Shown in pieces: positions 20,784 through 31,127 of a DNA stretch of 64,000 bases (within the stretch, counting starts at the first letter, position 1; each line of letters opens with the position of its first letter). The notes beneath the pieces were generated by a model. That model searched no databases. It was given only the letters and a program-made list of their open reading frames with translations, and was not told the origin of the DNA. The stretch spans positions 1 to 64,000 of the forward strand of contig CACOAO010000002.1 of assembly GCA_902625215.1 (NCBI GenBank), given 5' to 3'. This stretch comes from an uncultured SAR116 cluster alpha proteobacterium (GTDB taxonomy: Bacteria > Pseudomonadota > Alphaproteobacteria > Puniceispirillales > Marisalimonadaceae). Made by a program: the position numbers and the translations under genes.

Positions 20784-22202
20784 TATCCCAAGTGACCCAT
20801 AGCTTTGAGCTATTCTTTTAACTGCCACAATCATTGCTGCTGTTCTTAAATCAGGAATCTCATTATGTTTGTTCCAAACGTCACTGATGACTTTATATGT
20901 TTCCAACATGGTATCTTCTAAACCTGAACGCACTAAATCTATTTCTGATGATCCTTCAATTGACTTTGACTTAAAATCAGCAGGAAAAGTTTTTCCTGTC
21001 ATGTTTTCAATTCCTTCTATCAAATTTGAAACCTGATTTTCTTGGGCTCTTCGTTGTAATCTTCCAAGTCTAATTCTGCTTAAATTTTTAATCCATTCAA
21101 AATAACTTACTGTAACACCACCAGCGTTAGCATATAGATCTGGTATAATTACTATACCTTTTCTATTAAGTATTTCATCAGCACCTGCTGAAACAGGGCC
21201 ATTTGCTGCTTCAACAATAAGTTTAGCTTTTATTCTATCAGCATTTGTTTCATCTATAACTAGCTCCATTGCTGCAGGAATTAAAATATCTGTTTCTTCT
21301 TCCAAAATTTCTGAACCAGACTCAACAAAACCCTTGAAACCCCTTATGGTACCTTTTTTAATTATGTGATTTTTTAATGATGATATATCAATACCATTCT
21401 TGTCTATAACTGAACCATCTCGTTCTATAACATGAGTAATTATTGCTCCATCTTCGATCGATAAAAAATAAGCAGCAAAGTAGCCTACATTTCCAAGACC
21501 TTGGACTATTATTCTTTTTCCTTTAAGACCTGGGGTTAGGCCAGTTTTTTTTACATCTTTTTCATTTTGAAAAAATGCTTTAAGAGCTAGTTTAACACCT
21601 CTTCCAGTTGCCTCAGTTCTGCCGGAAATCCCCCCTTTATTTACAGGTTTCCCGGTAACACAAGCCCAAGCATTTAAGTCTGTTGGATTTAGCCGACGAT
21701 ATTCATCAGCCATCCATGCCATTTCACGTTCTCCCGTTCCAACATCTGGGGCTGGTACATTTTGAGATGGATGTATTAAATCTCTTTTGGCTAATTCTTG
21801 AGTAAAACGTCTTGTAATTCTTTCTAATTCTTCTGGTTTCCACTCTTTTATATCAATTAAAAGTCCACCTTTTGATCCACCAAAGGGAACCTCTACCAAA
21901 GCACATTTATATGTCATTAACGCAGCTAAAGCTTCAACCTCTTCTTGATTTACAGCTAAATCATATCTTATGCCACCTTTTACTGGTTCAAAATGATCAG
22001 AGTGAACTGAGCGATAACCAACAAATGTAAATACTGTGTCCCTAAGCCTAACTCCAAATCGCACTACATATGTGGCATTTGCCATCATAATTTGATTTGA
22101 CAAATCTTCTGAGAGTGCTTCACCTCCATAAATTTTTTGAATATATTGAGTTGCTTTTTTAAAATTGATTTCAATAGAATTTAGAAATGCGTCACTAGCC
22201 AT
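20781..22202 (-). CDS. Glu/Leu/Phe/Val family dehydrogenase, glutamate dehydrogenase-like
   Basis: PVKGGIRYDLAVNQEEVEALAALMTYKCALVEVPFGGSKGGL, APDVGTGEREMAWMADEY, VTGKPVNKGGISGRTEATGRGV, RIIVQGLGNVG. Confidence 0.95.
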   Translation of the reverse strand: MASDAFLNSIEINFKKATQYIQKIYGGEALSEDLSNQIMMANATYVVRFGVRLRDTVFTFVGYRSVHSDHFEPVKGGIRYDLAVNQEEVEALAALMTYKCALVEVPFGGSKGGLLIDIKEWKPEELERITRRFTQELAKRDLIHPSQNVPAPDVGTGEREMAWMADEYRRLNPTDLNAWACVTGKPVNKGGISGRTEATGRGVKLALKAFFQNEKDVKKTGLTPGLKGKRIIVQGLGNVGYFAAYFLSIEDGAIITHVIERDGSVIDKNGIDISSLKNHIIKKGTIRGFKGFVESGSEILEEETDILIPAAMELVIDETNADRIKAKLIVEAANGPVSAGADEILNRKGIVIIPDLYANAGGVTVSYFEWIKNLSRIRLGRLQRRAQENQVSNLIEGIENMTGKTFPADFKSKSIEGSSEIDLVRSGLEDTMLETYKVISDVWNKHNEIPDLRTAAMIVAVKRIAQSYGSLGI

Positions 22203-22399
22203 TATTCTCCCAATCTTTTAAGATTGCCCCCGTACAGAATTTGAAACTGATAACAATTTATAATAAATAACACTTGCACAAAAAACAAAAAGTGAAAAGT
22301 AGTATCTATTGTCTATTTAAAACTTGAAAAAATTTATATTTTATTCATCTTAGAAATTAAGAAACAAATATATTATTATTTCAAATTAATAGGTCAAAA

Positions 22400-22855
22400 A
22401 TGTTCTCAAATCTTAAATCTGCTTTTCAAAATATTACTTCAAAAGACAAAAAAGAAAATGAGTATGAAGGAGAAGACATACAGGCAGTCATTATATTGCT
22501 ATTAGAAGCATGTCAAATTGATGGAGATACTGGCAAAGCTGAGCTTGAATATATAAAGAAATTATTAGTTAATAAATTTAGTTTTACTCCAGATCAAGCT
22601 GAAAGGAATTTACTTGAGGCTCTTGAAAATAGTGATGAGAGAATCGAAATTTTTTCTCAAATAAAAATCATATTAGATGAAATGGATCATGAAGAAAGAA
22701 TTGATGTTATTGAAATGATGTGGGGAGTGATTCTTACTGATGGGATAGTTGACGACTTTGAAGCTAATTTAATGAGACGCATGAATGGATTACTTTATGT
22801 GTCAGGGGCAGAAAGTGTCTCAGCAAAACAAAGGGCTCTCAGTCAAACTAAATAG
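22400..22855 (+). CDS. TerB-family tellurite-resistance-like protein
   Basis: VIILLLEACQIDGDTGKAELEYIKKLLVNKF...DEMDHEERIDVIEMMWGVILTDGIVDDFEANLMRRMNGLLYVS. Confidence 0.75.
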   Translation: MFSNLKSAFQNITSKDKKENEYEGEDIQAVIILLLEACQIDGDTGKAELEYIKKLLVNKFSFTPDQAERNLLEALENSDERIEIFSQIKIILDEMDHEERIDVIEMMWGVILTDGIVDDFEANLMRRMNGLLYVSGAESVSAKQRALSQTK

Positions 22856-22890
22856 ATTTAATTCAATAAATTTTAAGGGGCTACGACTAT

Positions 22891-24060
22891 ATGTTTTTTC
22901 ATTCAATGAATTTTTCAATCGGGGAAGATAATGAAGCCTTGAGGGATACAGTATTTAAATTTGCACAAAAAGAGATAGCTCCTCTAGCTGACAAAATTGA
23001 TAAAGAAAATTCCTTTCCAAGTCAAATATGGAAGAAACTTGGTGAATTAGGACTTCTTGGTATTACCGCTGATACAAAGTATGGTGGTAGTGAAATGAGT
23101 TACTTAGCTCATTGTATAGCTATGGAAGAAATAAGCCGGGCCAGTGCTTCAGTTGGTCTGTCTTATGGAGCTTTTTCTAATTTGTGTGTCAATCAAATAA
23201 ACAGAAATGGTAGTGAGGAACAAAAAGAAAAATATTTGCCAAGCTTATGTAGAGGTGAAAAAATTGGTGCTCTTGCAATGAGTGAAACAGGATCTGGGTC
23301 AGATGTTGTATCAATGACACTCCAAGCCGAAAAACAAGGAAATAATACTTATTTATTAAACGGATCAAAAATGTGGATTACAAATGGGCCTGATGCAGAT
23401 ACCTTAGTAGTTTATGCTAAAACAGACCCTAAAGGTGGCTCAAAGGGGATCACAGCATTTATAATTGAAAAAACAATGACTGGTTTTTCTACTGGCAAAA
23501 AACTTGATAAACTGGGAATGAGGGGATCAAATACAGCGGAACTTTTTTTTGAAAATTGTCCTGTGCCTGAAGAAAATATTTTAGGTGAAGAGGGAAAAGG
23601 GGCTGCCATTTTAATGAGTGGATTAGACTATGAAAGAGTTGTTCTTGCTGCTGGTCCTTTGGGTATAATGGCAGCAGCAATGGATACGGTAGTTCCTTAC
23701 ATTCATGAAAGAAAACAATTTGGAAAATCAATTGGTGAATTTCAAATCATGCAAGGTAAAATAGCAGACATGTATACAACCATGAATGCATGTAGATCTT
23801 ACGTATACGAGGTAGCGAAAGCTTGTGACAGAGGAGAGACTACCAGAAAAGATGCCGCTGGTTGTATTTTATATGCCGCAGAAAAAGCTACTCAGTTATC
23901 TTTAGAAGCAATACAAGCGTTAGGTGGTAATGGATACACCAATGATTTCCCTGTAGGCAGACTTCTTAGAGACGCAAAATTATATGAAATTGGAGCCGGA
24001 ACTTCTGAAATAAGAAGAATGTTAATTGGTAGAGAGCTGTTCTTGGAAACATCACAATGA
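22891..24060 (+). CDS. ivd: Isovaleryl-CoA dehydrogenase
   Basis: Acyl-CoA dehydrogenase motifs [71 protein letters not shown]; first gene of a liu operon. Confidence 0.92.
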   Translation: MFFHSMNFSIGEDNEALRDTVFKFAQKEIAPLADKIDKENSFPSQIWKKLGELGLLGITADTKYGGSEMSYLAHCIAMEEISRASASVGLSYGAFSNLCVNQINRNGSEEQKEKYLPSLCRGEKIGALAMSETGSGSDVVSMTLQAEKQGNNTYLLNGSKMWITNGPDADTLVVYAKTDPKGGSKGITAFIIEKTMTGFSTGKKLDKLGMRGSNTAELFFENCPVPEENILGEEGKGAAILMSGLDYERVVLAAGPLGIMAAAMDTVVPYIHERKQFGKSIGEFQIMQGKIADMYTTMNACRSYVYEVAKACDRGETTRKDAAGCILYAAEKATQLSLEAIQALGGNGYTNDFPVGRLLRDAKLYEIGAGTSEIRRMLIGRELFLETSQ

Positions 24061-25658
24061 CAGTATTAAAATCAAAGATTAATGCTAAAGATAAAAAATT
24101 TATTAAAAATCAGAAGCAACTTTTTATTGATTATAAACTTACCCAAAAAGCAGTTGAAATGGCTATTAATGGGGGTGGAAAAGAATTAAATGACCGTCAT
24201 CAAAAACGTGGCAAAATGCTGCCAAGACATAGAGTTTCTAAACTTTTAGATCCAGGAAGTGCTTTTCTAGAGATAGGATTAACCGCAGGTCATAACATGT
24301 ATAATAATGCGTGTCCTTCAGGTGGAATAATAACTGGAGTGGGAAAAGTAAATAACTGTGATGTTATGGTTATATGCAATGATTCAACTGTTAAAGGAGG
24401 TACATACTACCCAATAACAGTAAAAAAACATTTACGAGCTCAAGAAATAGCTCTTGAAAACAACTTACCTTGCGTTTACTTGGTAGATTCTGGTGGAGCA
24501 AATTTACCAAATCAAGATGAAGTTTTTGCTGACAGAGAACATTTTGGAAGAATTTTTTTTAATCAAGCAAACATGTCATCTAAGAAGATACCTCAAATAG
24601 CTGTTGTACTTGGAAGTTGTACTGCGGGAGGTGCATATGTTCCTGCGATGTCTGATGAAACTATAATTGTGAAAAATCAAGGTACAATATTTTTAGCCGG
24701 ACCACCTTTAGTAAAGGCTGCAACAGGAGAAATTACTGACTCTGAAACTCTTGGTGGAGGAGAAGTTCACACTAAGATATCTGGTGTTGCTGATTATCTC
24801 GCTGAAAATGACGAACATGCCTTAGATTTAGCTAGAGAGTGTATTAAAAATTTAAATATTAAAAATTTTAAAAATATTTCATCTTATGAAGAACCATTAT
24901 ATGACCAAAACGAATTAACTGGAATTTTTCCAGCAGACCCAAAAGAAACATTCGATGTTAGAGAAATAATCATGAGAATAGTGGATGGATCTAAGTTTAA
25001 TGAATTTAAGAAAAATTATGGAACAACTTTGGTTACTGGATTTGCAAAATTAAAGGGTGATTTATGCGGAATCGTTGCAAATAACGGAGTTTTATTTTCA
25101 GATAGTTCTCTAAAAGGTACTCACTTTATAGAAATATGTAGTCAAAGAAAAATACCTTTAATTTTTTTACAAAATATCACTGGTTTTATGGTAGGAGAAA
25201 AAGCTGAACATGGTGGAATAGCTAAAAATGGCGCCAAACTTGTAAATGCCGTCGCAACAACAAAAGTACCAAAAATAACATTGCTAATTGGAGGTAGTTT
25301 TGGTGCTGGCAATTATGGAATGTGCGGAAGAGCCTTTGCTCCAAGATTTTTATGGACATGGCCTTGTTCAAGAATTTCTGTCATGGGAGGTGAGCAAGCA
25401 GCAAGCGTTTTAGCCTCTCTTAAAAAACGAAATATTCTTAAAGAAAAAGGTAAATGGAATAATAATATTGAAAACAATTTTAAAAAACCAATTTTAGAAC
25501 AATTTAAAAATCAATCTCACCCTTTATATGCCTCTGCTAGGTTATGGGATGATGGTATAATAGATCCCAAAAAATCTAGAGATATATTATCTGCTAGTCT
25601 TAAAGTTTCCTTTAATAAAGAAATTGAAGATACTAATTTTGGTATTTTCAGAATGTAA
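24057..25658 (+). CDS. liuB: Methylcrotonoyl-CoA carboxylase beta (carboxyltransferase) subunit
   Basis: [80 protein letters not shown]. Confidence 0.95.
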   Translation: MTVLKSKINAKDKKFIKNQKQLFIDYKLTQKAVEMAINGGGKELNDRHQKRGKMLPRHRVSKLLDPGSAFLEIGLTAGHNMYNNACPSGGIITGVGKVNNCDVMVICNDSTVKGGTYYPITVKKHLRAQEIALENNLPCVYLVDSGGANLPNQDEVFADREHFGRIFFNQANMSSKKIPQIAVVLGSCTAGGAYVPAMSDETIIVKNQGTIFLAGPPLVKAATGEITDSETLGGGEVHTKISGVADYLAENDEHALDLARECIKNLNIKNFKNISSYEEPLYDQNELTGIFPADPKETFDVREIIMRIVDGSKFNEFKKNYGTTLVTGFAKLKGDLCGIVANNGVLFSDSSLKGTHFIEICSQRKIPLIFLQNITGFMVGEKAEHGGIAKNGAKLVNAVATTKVPKITLLIGGSFGAGNYGMCGRAFAPRFLWTWPCSRISVMGGEQAASVLASLKKRNILKEKGKWNNNIENNFKKPILEQFKNQSHPLYASARLWDDGIIDPKKSRDILSASLKVSFNKEIEDTNFGIFRM

Positions 25659-25666
25659 CCAGTACG

Positions 25667-27673
25667 ATGATCAATAAAAAAAAGATTGAAAAATTATTAA
25701 TTGCAAATCGTGGTGAAATTGCATGTAAAATAATAAAATGTGCAAAAAATCTTGGCATACCAACAGTAGCTATATATTCGAATGAAGATGCTAACAGCCT
25801 ACATGTCCAACTTGCTGATGAAGCTGTAAATATTCCTGGATCACTTATTTCAGAAACATATATGAATTCGTCAGCAATAATTAACATATGTAAAAAATAT
25901 AAAGCGAATGCCATTCACCCTGGATATGGGTTGTTATCTGAAAATGCCGAGTTTGTAAAAATTGTAGAAAAAAATAAATTAATTTTTATAGGTCCTAAAA
26001 GTACAATTATTAAAAACATGGGAGAAAAAGATAGAGCAAAGCTTATTATGGAAAAAGCAGGTATCCCAGTAATCCCGGGGTACCATGGTGAAAACCAAGA
26101 TAAGAATTTCCTTCGAAAAAAAGCCAATGAAATTGGATACCCAGTTCTTATAAAAGCAAGATCTGGTGGAGGCGGAAGAGGTATGAGAGTTGCACATAAT
26201 AAAGAGAATTTTTTTTCTGCTTTAGAAGAGGCTTCAAGCGAGGCTAAAACAAATTTTAATGATAAAAATATTTTGATTGAAAAATATATAACTAAGGCTC
26301 GTCATATTGAAGTGCAAATTTTTTCAGATCAGCACGGAAATGTTGTACATTTTTTTGACAGAGATTGTACATTACAAAGAAGGCAACAAAAAATTATTGA
26401 AGAAGCACCTTCACCAAAACTTAGTGAAGATATTAGGAAATTTTTAGGTGACTTAGCTTTAAACGCACTGAGGTCTATAGACTATCAAGGCGCCGGAACA
26501 ATAGAATTTATTGCAGACATTACTGGCGACCTTAATAAAAATAAAATTTACTTCATGGAAATGAATACGAGAATTCAAGTTGAACATCCAGTTACTGAAA
26601 AAATTACATCAACTAATCTTATTGAATGGCAGATAAAGATAGCTAATGGCCTAACACTTCCTAAGTCACAAAATGAAATATATTTAAATGGTTGGTCTAT
26701 AGAAGCTAGACTTTACGCTGAAGACATAAATAAAAACTTTCTTCCACAAAGTGGTTTTCTGCATCATTTAAAATTTCCAAAAATTTCTGATCATCCCAAT
26801 TGCATTATAGATACAGGTAGTAAAAAAGGAGATTTTATAAGTCCTTATTATGATCCAATGATTGCAAAAATAATTTCACATGGCAAAAACAGAAAGGAGG
26901 CAATAAATCATCTCAGAAATTGTTTATTTGATATAGAAGTTGGGGGTATAACTACTAATTTAAACTTATTAAAAAAATTATTAAGAAATAATCACTTTAG
27001 GGAAGGAGATATTTACACAAAGTTTGTTGAAAACAACATCGAACAATTTATGGATAAAGATATTGAACCTCAATTTAAAGCTTTAGCATCTTTAATAATT
27101 TTTAATAATCTGACACCTTCACAACAAAATTATTGGTTTAATTGGAAACCAACTACTTATCCAATAAATATAACCATAGGTCACAAAGTAACATCTTTTT
27201 TTATTACTAGAACTGGTAATAAAAATTTTGAAGTTACATTTAATAATCAAGATTTTTATTTCTCTTCTGTTTCTCTTCATGATTCAACTTTAAAAGCAAA
27301 GTCAAAAAACAAAAACTTTGAAATAAAGTTTTGTGTTATTAAAGACAAATCAACAGGTAATAAAATTTTTACCATTTTTAGTGATGAAAATACATTTGCT
27401 GCTGTCTTAAAAAATTCTTTAACTCAAGTTTCAGTTGAACAGTATAAATTCGAAGATAGTATTTTTGCTCCTATGCATGGAATCATAAAAATTAATAATT
27501 TAAAAATAAAAAACAGGGTTAAAAAGGGCGATGTATTATTGAAATTAGAAGCTATGAAAATGGAATATTCCTTAATTGCCCCACGAGACGGGATCATTAA
27601 AGAGATTTTTTGTAAAAATGGTGAACAGGTCACTGAAAATTCCAAACTCTTAAATTTAGAAAAAATAAAATAA
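25667..27673 (+). CDS. liuD: Methylcrotonoyl-CoA carboxylase alpha subunit (biotin carboxylase/BCCP)
   Basis: LLIANRGEIACKII, KARSGGGGRGMRV, ARHIEVQIFSDQHGNVVHFFDRDCTLQRRQQKIIEEAPSP, biotinyl motif LKLEAMKMEYSLIAPRDGII. Confidence 0.95.
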   Translation: MINKKKIEKLLIANRGEIACKIIKCAKNLGIPTVAIYSNEDANSLHVQLADEAVNIPGSLISETYMNSSAIINICKKYKANAIHPGYGLLSENAEFVKIVEKNKLIFIGPKSTIIKNMGEKDRAKLIMEKAGIPVIPGYHGENQDKNFLRKKANEIGYPVLIKARSGGGGRGMRVAHNKENFFSALEEASSEAKTNFNDKNILIEKYITKARHIEVQIFSDQHGNVVHFFDRDCTLQRRQQKIIEEAPSPKLSEDIRKFLGDLALNALRSIDYQGAGTIEFIADITGDLNKNKIYFMEMNTRIQVEHPVTEKITSTNLIEWQIKIANGLTLPKSQNEIYLNGWSIEARLYAEDINKNFLPQSGFLHHLKFPKISDHPNCIIDTGSKKGDFISPYYDPMIAKIISHGKNRKEAINHLRNCLFDIEVGGITTNLNLLKKLLRNNHFREGDIYTKFVENNIEQFMDKDIEPQFKALASLIIFNNLTPSQQNYWFNWKPTTYPINITIGHKVTSFFITRTGNKNFEVTFNNQDFYFSSVSLHDSTLKAKSKNKNFEIKFCVIKDKSTGNKIFTIFSDENTFAAVLKNSLTQVSVEQYKFEDSIFAPMHGIIKINNLKIKNRVKKGDVLLKLEAMKMEYSLIAPRDGIIKEIFCKNGEQVTENSKLLNLEKIK

Positions 27674-27684
27674 TAGGTGCTTAT

Positions 27685-28539
27685 TTGAGAAACTTAGTGA
27701 ATATTTTTGAAATGAGCCCAAGAGACGGGCTTCAAAATGAGAAAAAATTTATTTCAACTGATGAAAAAGTTTTTTTAATTGACCAACTATCTAAATGTGG
27801 TTTTAACAAGATAGAGACATCTAGTTTTGTGAGTCACAAATGGGTTCCTCAACTGGCTGATGCAACAGAAGTTTTTAGTAGAATTAGTAGAAACAAAAAT
27901 ACTAAATACACTGCATTAACACCCAATGAAAGAGGTTTTAATGACGCCTTAAATGCTGATGTCGATGAAGTAGCAATCTTTACGGCAGCATCTGAGACAT
28001 TTTGCAAAAAAAATACTAACTGCGACATTGAAACTAGTCTTAAACGATTTATTCCAATAACTGAAAAAGCTTCGAAATTAAATATGCCTGTAAGAGGTTA
28101 CATTAGTTGCGCAACTCATTGCCCTTATGAGAATTTTGTCAATCCTAAAATAGTAGGTCAAATTGCAAAAGATTTGCTTAAAATGGGGTGCTACGAAATT
28201 TCACTTGGTGATACGACCGGCAAAGGAACACCAGAGCAAACACTTGAAGTAGTCAAAGAATGCTTAAGATATTTATCAGCAGATAAATTAGCGGGCCATT
28301 TTCACGATACTTATCAAAACGCACTTGATAACATCAATGTCTGCTTAGAAAATGGTATAAAGACATTTGACTCATCCGTAGGGGGATTAGGTGGCTGTCC
28401 TTATTCACCAGGAGCAAAAGGAAATGTAGCAACCGAAAAAGTTAACAAATTACTATTATCTAAAGGTTACGAAACGAACCTTGATAGAGATAAATTAAAA
28501 GAATGTAGTGTAATTGCTCAGAAATTAATCTTAAACTGA
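27685..28539 (+). CDS. mvaB: Hydroxymethylglutaryl-CoA lyase
   Basis: EMSPRDGLQNEKKFISTDEKVFLIDQLSKCGFNKIETSSFVSHKWVPQLADA, LAGHFHDTYQNALDNI, SVGGLGGCPYSPGAKGNVATE; TTG start. Confidence 0.95.
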   Translation: MRNLVNIFEMSPRDGLQNEKKFISTDEKVFLIDQLSKCGFNKIETSSFVSHKWVPQLADATEVFSRISRNKNTKYTALTPNERGFNDALNADVDEVAIFTAASETFCKKNTNCDIETSLKRFIPITEKASKLNMPVRGYISCATHCPYENFVNPKIVGQIAKDLLKMGCYEISLGDTTGKGTPEQTLEVVKECLRYLSADKLAGHFHDTYQNALDNINVCLENGIKTFDSSVGGLGGCPYSPGAKGNVATEKVNKLLLSKGYETNLDRDKLKECSVIAQKLILN

Positions 28540-28543
28540 AACC

Positions 28544-29341
28544 ATGACTGAAATTAAAAAAAATTCGATAATATTACAGAATAAGGGCGGAGTATCTCAC
28601 ATTATTTTAAATCAGCCTGATAAACATAATGCTTTATCACCAACAATGATTGAAGAATTAAGTCATGCTTTTGAAAATCTATCAAAAGATGAGAATACTC
28701 GAGTGTTAATTTTGTCAGCCAATGGAAAATCTTTTTGTGCTGGGGGAGATTTAGATTGGATGAAAAAACAAATTTTTTCTGATAGATCAACTAGAATTAA
28801 AGAAGCTAAAAAATTAGCAATGCTTCTTTTTAAAATGTATAATTTTCCAAAACCTTTAATTGCAAAAGTTGAAGGAAATGCTTTTGGGGGTGGCATTGGA
28901 ATTATATCTGTATGTGATATAGCAGTATCTTTAGATAATATAAAATTAGCACTTACAGAAGCAAAGCTTGGCCTAATTCCAGCTACAATCAGTCCATATG
29001 TGGTTTTGAAAGTTGGATCGAGCAATGCCATAGACATGTTTACCAGTGCCCGCACATTTTCTCCTCAAGAAGGACAAAAAATTGGTTTGATAAAGTCATT
29101 TACTACAAGTGACAAAATAGATGAAACTATAACAAATGAAATTTTACCCTTTTTAAAAAATGCGCCTGCTGCTTTATCTGCTTCAAAAAAACTAGTAAGA
29201 AATTTATCTGTAAAAATAGATGAAAATACAATTCGATTTACAGTTGAAGCTCTAGCAGATGTATGGGAAAATCCTGAGGCAATAGAAGGAATTAATGCTT
29301 TTTTTGAGAAGAGAAAACCAGATTGGTTAATGGAGAAGTAA
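28544..29341 (+). CDS. liuC: Enoyl-CoA hydratase/isomerase, probable methylglutaconyl-CoA hydratase
   Basis: SANGKSFCAGGDLDWMKKQ, KVEGNAFGGGIGIISVCDIAVS, LTEAKLGLIPATISPYVVLKVG; liu operon context. Confidence 0.9.
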   Translation: MTEIKKNSIILQNKGGVSHIILNQPDKHNALSPTMIEELSHAFENLSKDENTRVLILSANGKSFCAGGDLDWMKKQIFSDRSTRIKEAKKLAMLLFKMYNFPKPLIAKVEGNAFGGGIGIISVCDIAVSLDNIKLALTEAKLGLIPATISPYVVLKVGSSNAIDMFTSARTFSPQEGQKIGLIKSFTTSDKIDETITNEILPFLKNAPAALSASKKLVRNLSVKIDENTIRFTVEALADVWENPEAIEGINAFFEKRKPDWLMEK

Positions 29342-29938
29342 ATGGCAACGATTACAAAACAAGGCCAAAAGGGTAATTTAACTAAATTAGATCTAGATTA
29401 TGAAGGTACTAAAGATGGAGAAGATCAAGTAAAGAACTACTTAGAAATTGTTCAACAAAAATTGGGCTTTATTCCAAATGTTCTTGCTGCTTTCGCAAAA
29501 TTTCCAAAACAATTTGAAGGTTTTACAAAATTGTACAACGCATTGATGTTAGGTGAGTCTGGGTTAACAAAATTGGAAAGAGAAATGATTGCCGTTACGG
29601 TTTCTTCAGAAAACCATTGCTTTTATTGTTTAGTGGCCCATGGATCTGCAGTTAGAGAATTATCAAATGATCCTCAATTAGGAGAACGTATAGCAGCAAA
29701 CTTCAGGTCTGCAGAATTGCCAAAAAAACAAGAGGAATTACTTAATTTTACAAAAAAATTAACAAAAGACCCATCTGAAATTATTGAAAATGACAGAAAA
29801 AAATTAAGGGATGTTGGATATACAGATAGAGATATTTGGGACATTAGTGCAATTGTTGGTTTGTTTAACATGACTAACAGACTAGCTTCGGCAACCGAAA
29901 TGGAACCAAATAATAATTATCATAATTTAGCAAGATAA
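29342..29938 (+). CDS. Carboxymuconolactone decarboxylase/AhpD-like peroxidase-related protein
   Basis: LGFIPNVLAAFAKFPKQFEGFTKLYNALM...LTKLEREMIAVTVSSENHCFYCLVAHGSAVREL (CxxC...H). Confidence 0.85.
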   Translation: MATITKQGQKGNLTKLDLDYEGTKDGEDQVKNYLEIVQQKLGFIPNVLAAFAKFPKQFEGFTKLYNALMLGESGLTKLEREMIAVTVSSENHCFYCLVAHGSAVRELSNDPQLGERIAANFRSAELPKKQEELLNFTKKLTKDPSEIIENDRKKLRDVGYTDRDIWDISAIVGLFNMTNRLASATEMEPNNNYHNLAR

Positions 29939-29942
29939 GTTT

Positions 29943-31109
29943 ATGGAATTCAATCTAAATCAAACTCAGTTATCTATTATTGATGCCGTGAAAAACATTA
30001 TGAAAAATTACGATGATGAATATTGGCTTCAATGCGATAAAGAAAGTCAATTCCCTCAAAAATTTTACGAAGAGGTAGCAAATGGAGGTTGGTTAGGCAT
30101 TTGTATGCCTAAAGAGTTTGGAGGTAGTGATTTAGGTGTGAGTGAGGCATCAATTTTTATGCAAAAAATTTCAGAAACAGGTGGCGGCATGGCCGCAGCA
30201 TCTTCCATACATATTAATATTTTTGGACCACACCCAATAGTAGTGTATGGAAATGAAAAACAAAAAAATGAATGGTTGCCACCATTGATTTTAGGAAAAG
30301 AAAAAACTTGTTTTGGGGTCACTGAACCAGATGCAGGTTTAGATACTGGCAGATTAAAAACATTTGCCAAAAAAATTAACGATGGGTATTTAGTTAATGG
30401 ACAGAAAATTTGGACATCTACTGCTAAAATAGCTGACAAAATACTTTTATTAGCCAGAACTATTCCTATTGAAGAATGTAATAAAAACACAGATGGTTTG
30501 ACTTTGTTTTATACAAATTTAGATAGGGAAAAAATAGAAGTAAGAGAAATCTCCAAAATGGGCAGAGCAGCAGTTGATAGCAACCAAATATTCATAGATA
30601 ATCTTGAAGTACCTGAATTTGACAGAATTGGTGAAGAAGGTAAGGGATTTAAATATATTCTAGACAGCCTTAACCCTGAAAGAATTCTTATTGCCGCAGA
30701 AGCTTTAGGAATCGGTAAAAATGCGTTGTTAAGGGCAGTTAAGTACGCAAATGACAGAGTGGTTTTTAATAGACCTATTGGGAAAAATCAAAGTATTCAA
30801 CACCCATTAGCAGAAAATTGGATTGAATTAGAGGCTGCGGAACTACTAATTGCAAAAGCAGCTTACCAATATGATAAAGGTGAAAACGCAGGAGGATTGG
30901 CTAACGCAGCTAAATATTTTGCAGCTGAAGCTGGCTTTAAAGCAGCCACGCAAGCAGTCGTAACTTTGGGTGGTATGGGATATGCCAAAGAATACCATGT
31001 TGAGAGATTATTGAGAGAATCTTTAATCCCAAAATTGGCACCTGTAAGTGCTCAAATGATCTTAAATTATATCTCTGAACGTGTTCTTGGACTACCAAAA
31101 TCCTATTAA
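29943..31109 (+). CDS. Acyl-CoA dehydrogenase
   Basis: FGVTEPDAGLDTGRLKTFAKK, YLVNGQKIWTSTAKIADKILLLART, VTLGGMGYAKEYHVERLLRES. Confidence 0.92.
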   Translation: MEFNLNQTQLSIIDAVKNIMKNYDDEYWLQCDKESQFPQKFYEEVANGGWLGICMPKEFGGSDLGVSEASIFMQKISETGGGMAAASSIHINIFGPHPIVVYGNEKQKNEWLPPLILGKEKTCFGVTEPDAGLDTGRLKTFAKKINDGYLVNGQKIWTSTAKIADKILLLARTIPIEECNKNTDGLTLFYTNLDREKIEVREISKMGRAAVDSNQIFIDNLEVPEFDRIGEEGKGFKYILDSLNPERILIAAEALGIGKNALLRAVKYANDRVVFNRPIGKNQSIQHPLAENWIELEAAELLIAKAAYQYDKGENAGGLANAAKYFAAEAGFKAATQAVVTLGGMGYAKEYHVERLLRESLIPKLAPVSAQMILNYISERVLGLPKSY

Positions 31110-31127
31110 TTGTTAGAAAGTAATATA

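Noticed and set aside
22400-22855. TerB-like protein as part of a Ter stress or phage-defence system
   Set aside because: Stand-alone gene with no TerC/D/Z/Y or defence-type partners nearby.
23412-23731. Antisense ORFs inside ivd (65 and 80 aa)
   Set aside because: Fully within a well-supported gene, no motifs; typical shadow ORFs. The same applies to other short opposite-strand ORFs in the track.
30065-30490. 141-aa antisense ORF in the acyl-CoA dehydrogenase gene
   Set aside because: Longest shadow ORF, but it mirrors conserved ACAD sequence and has no recognisable family.
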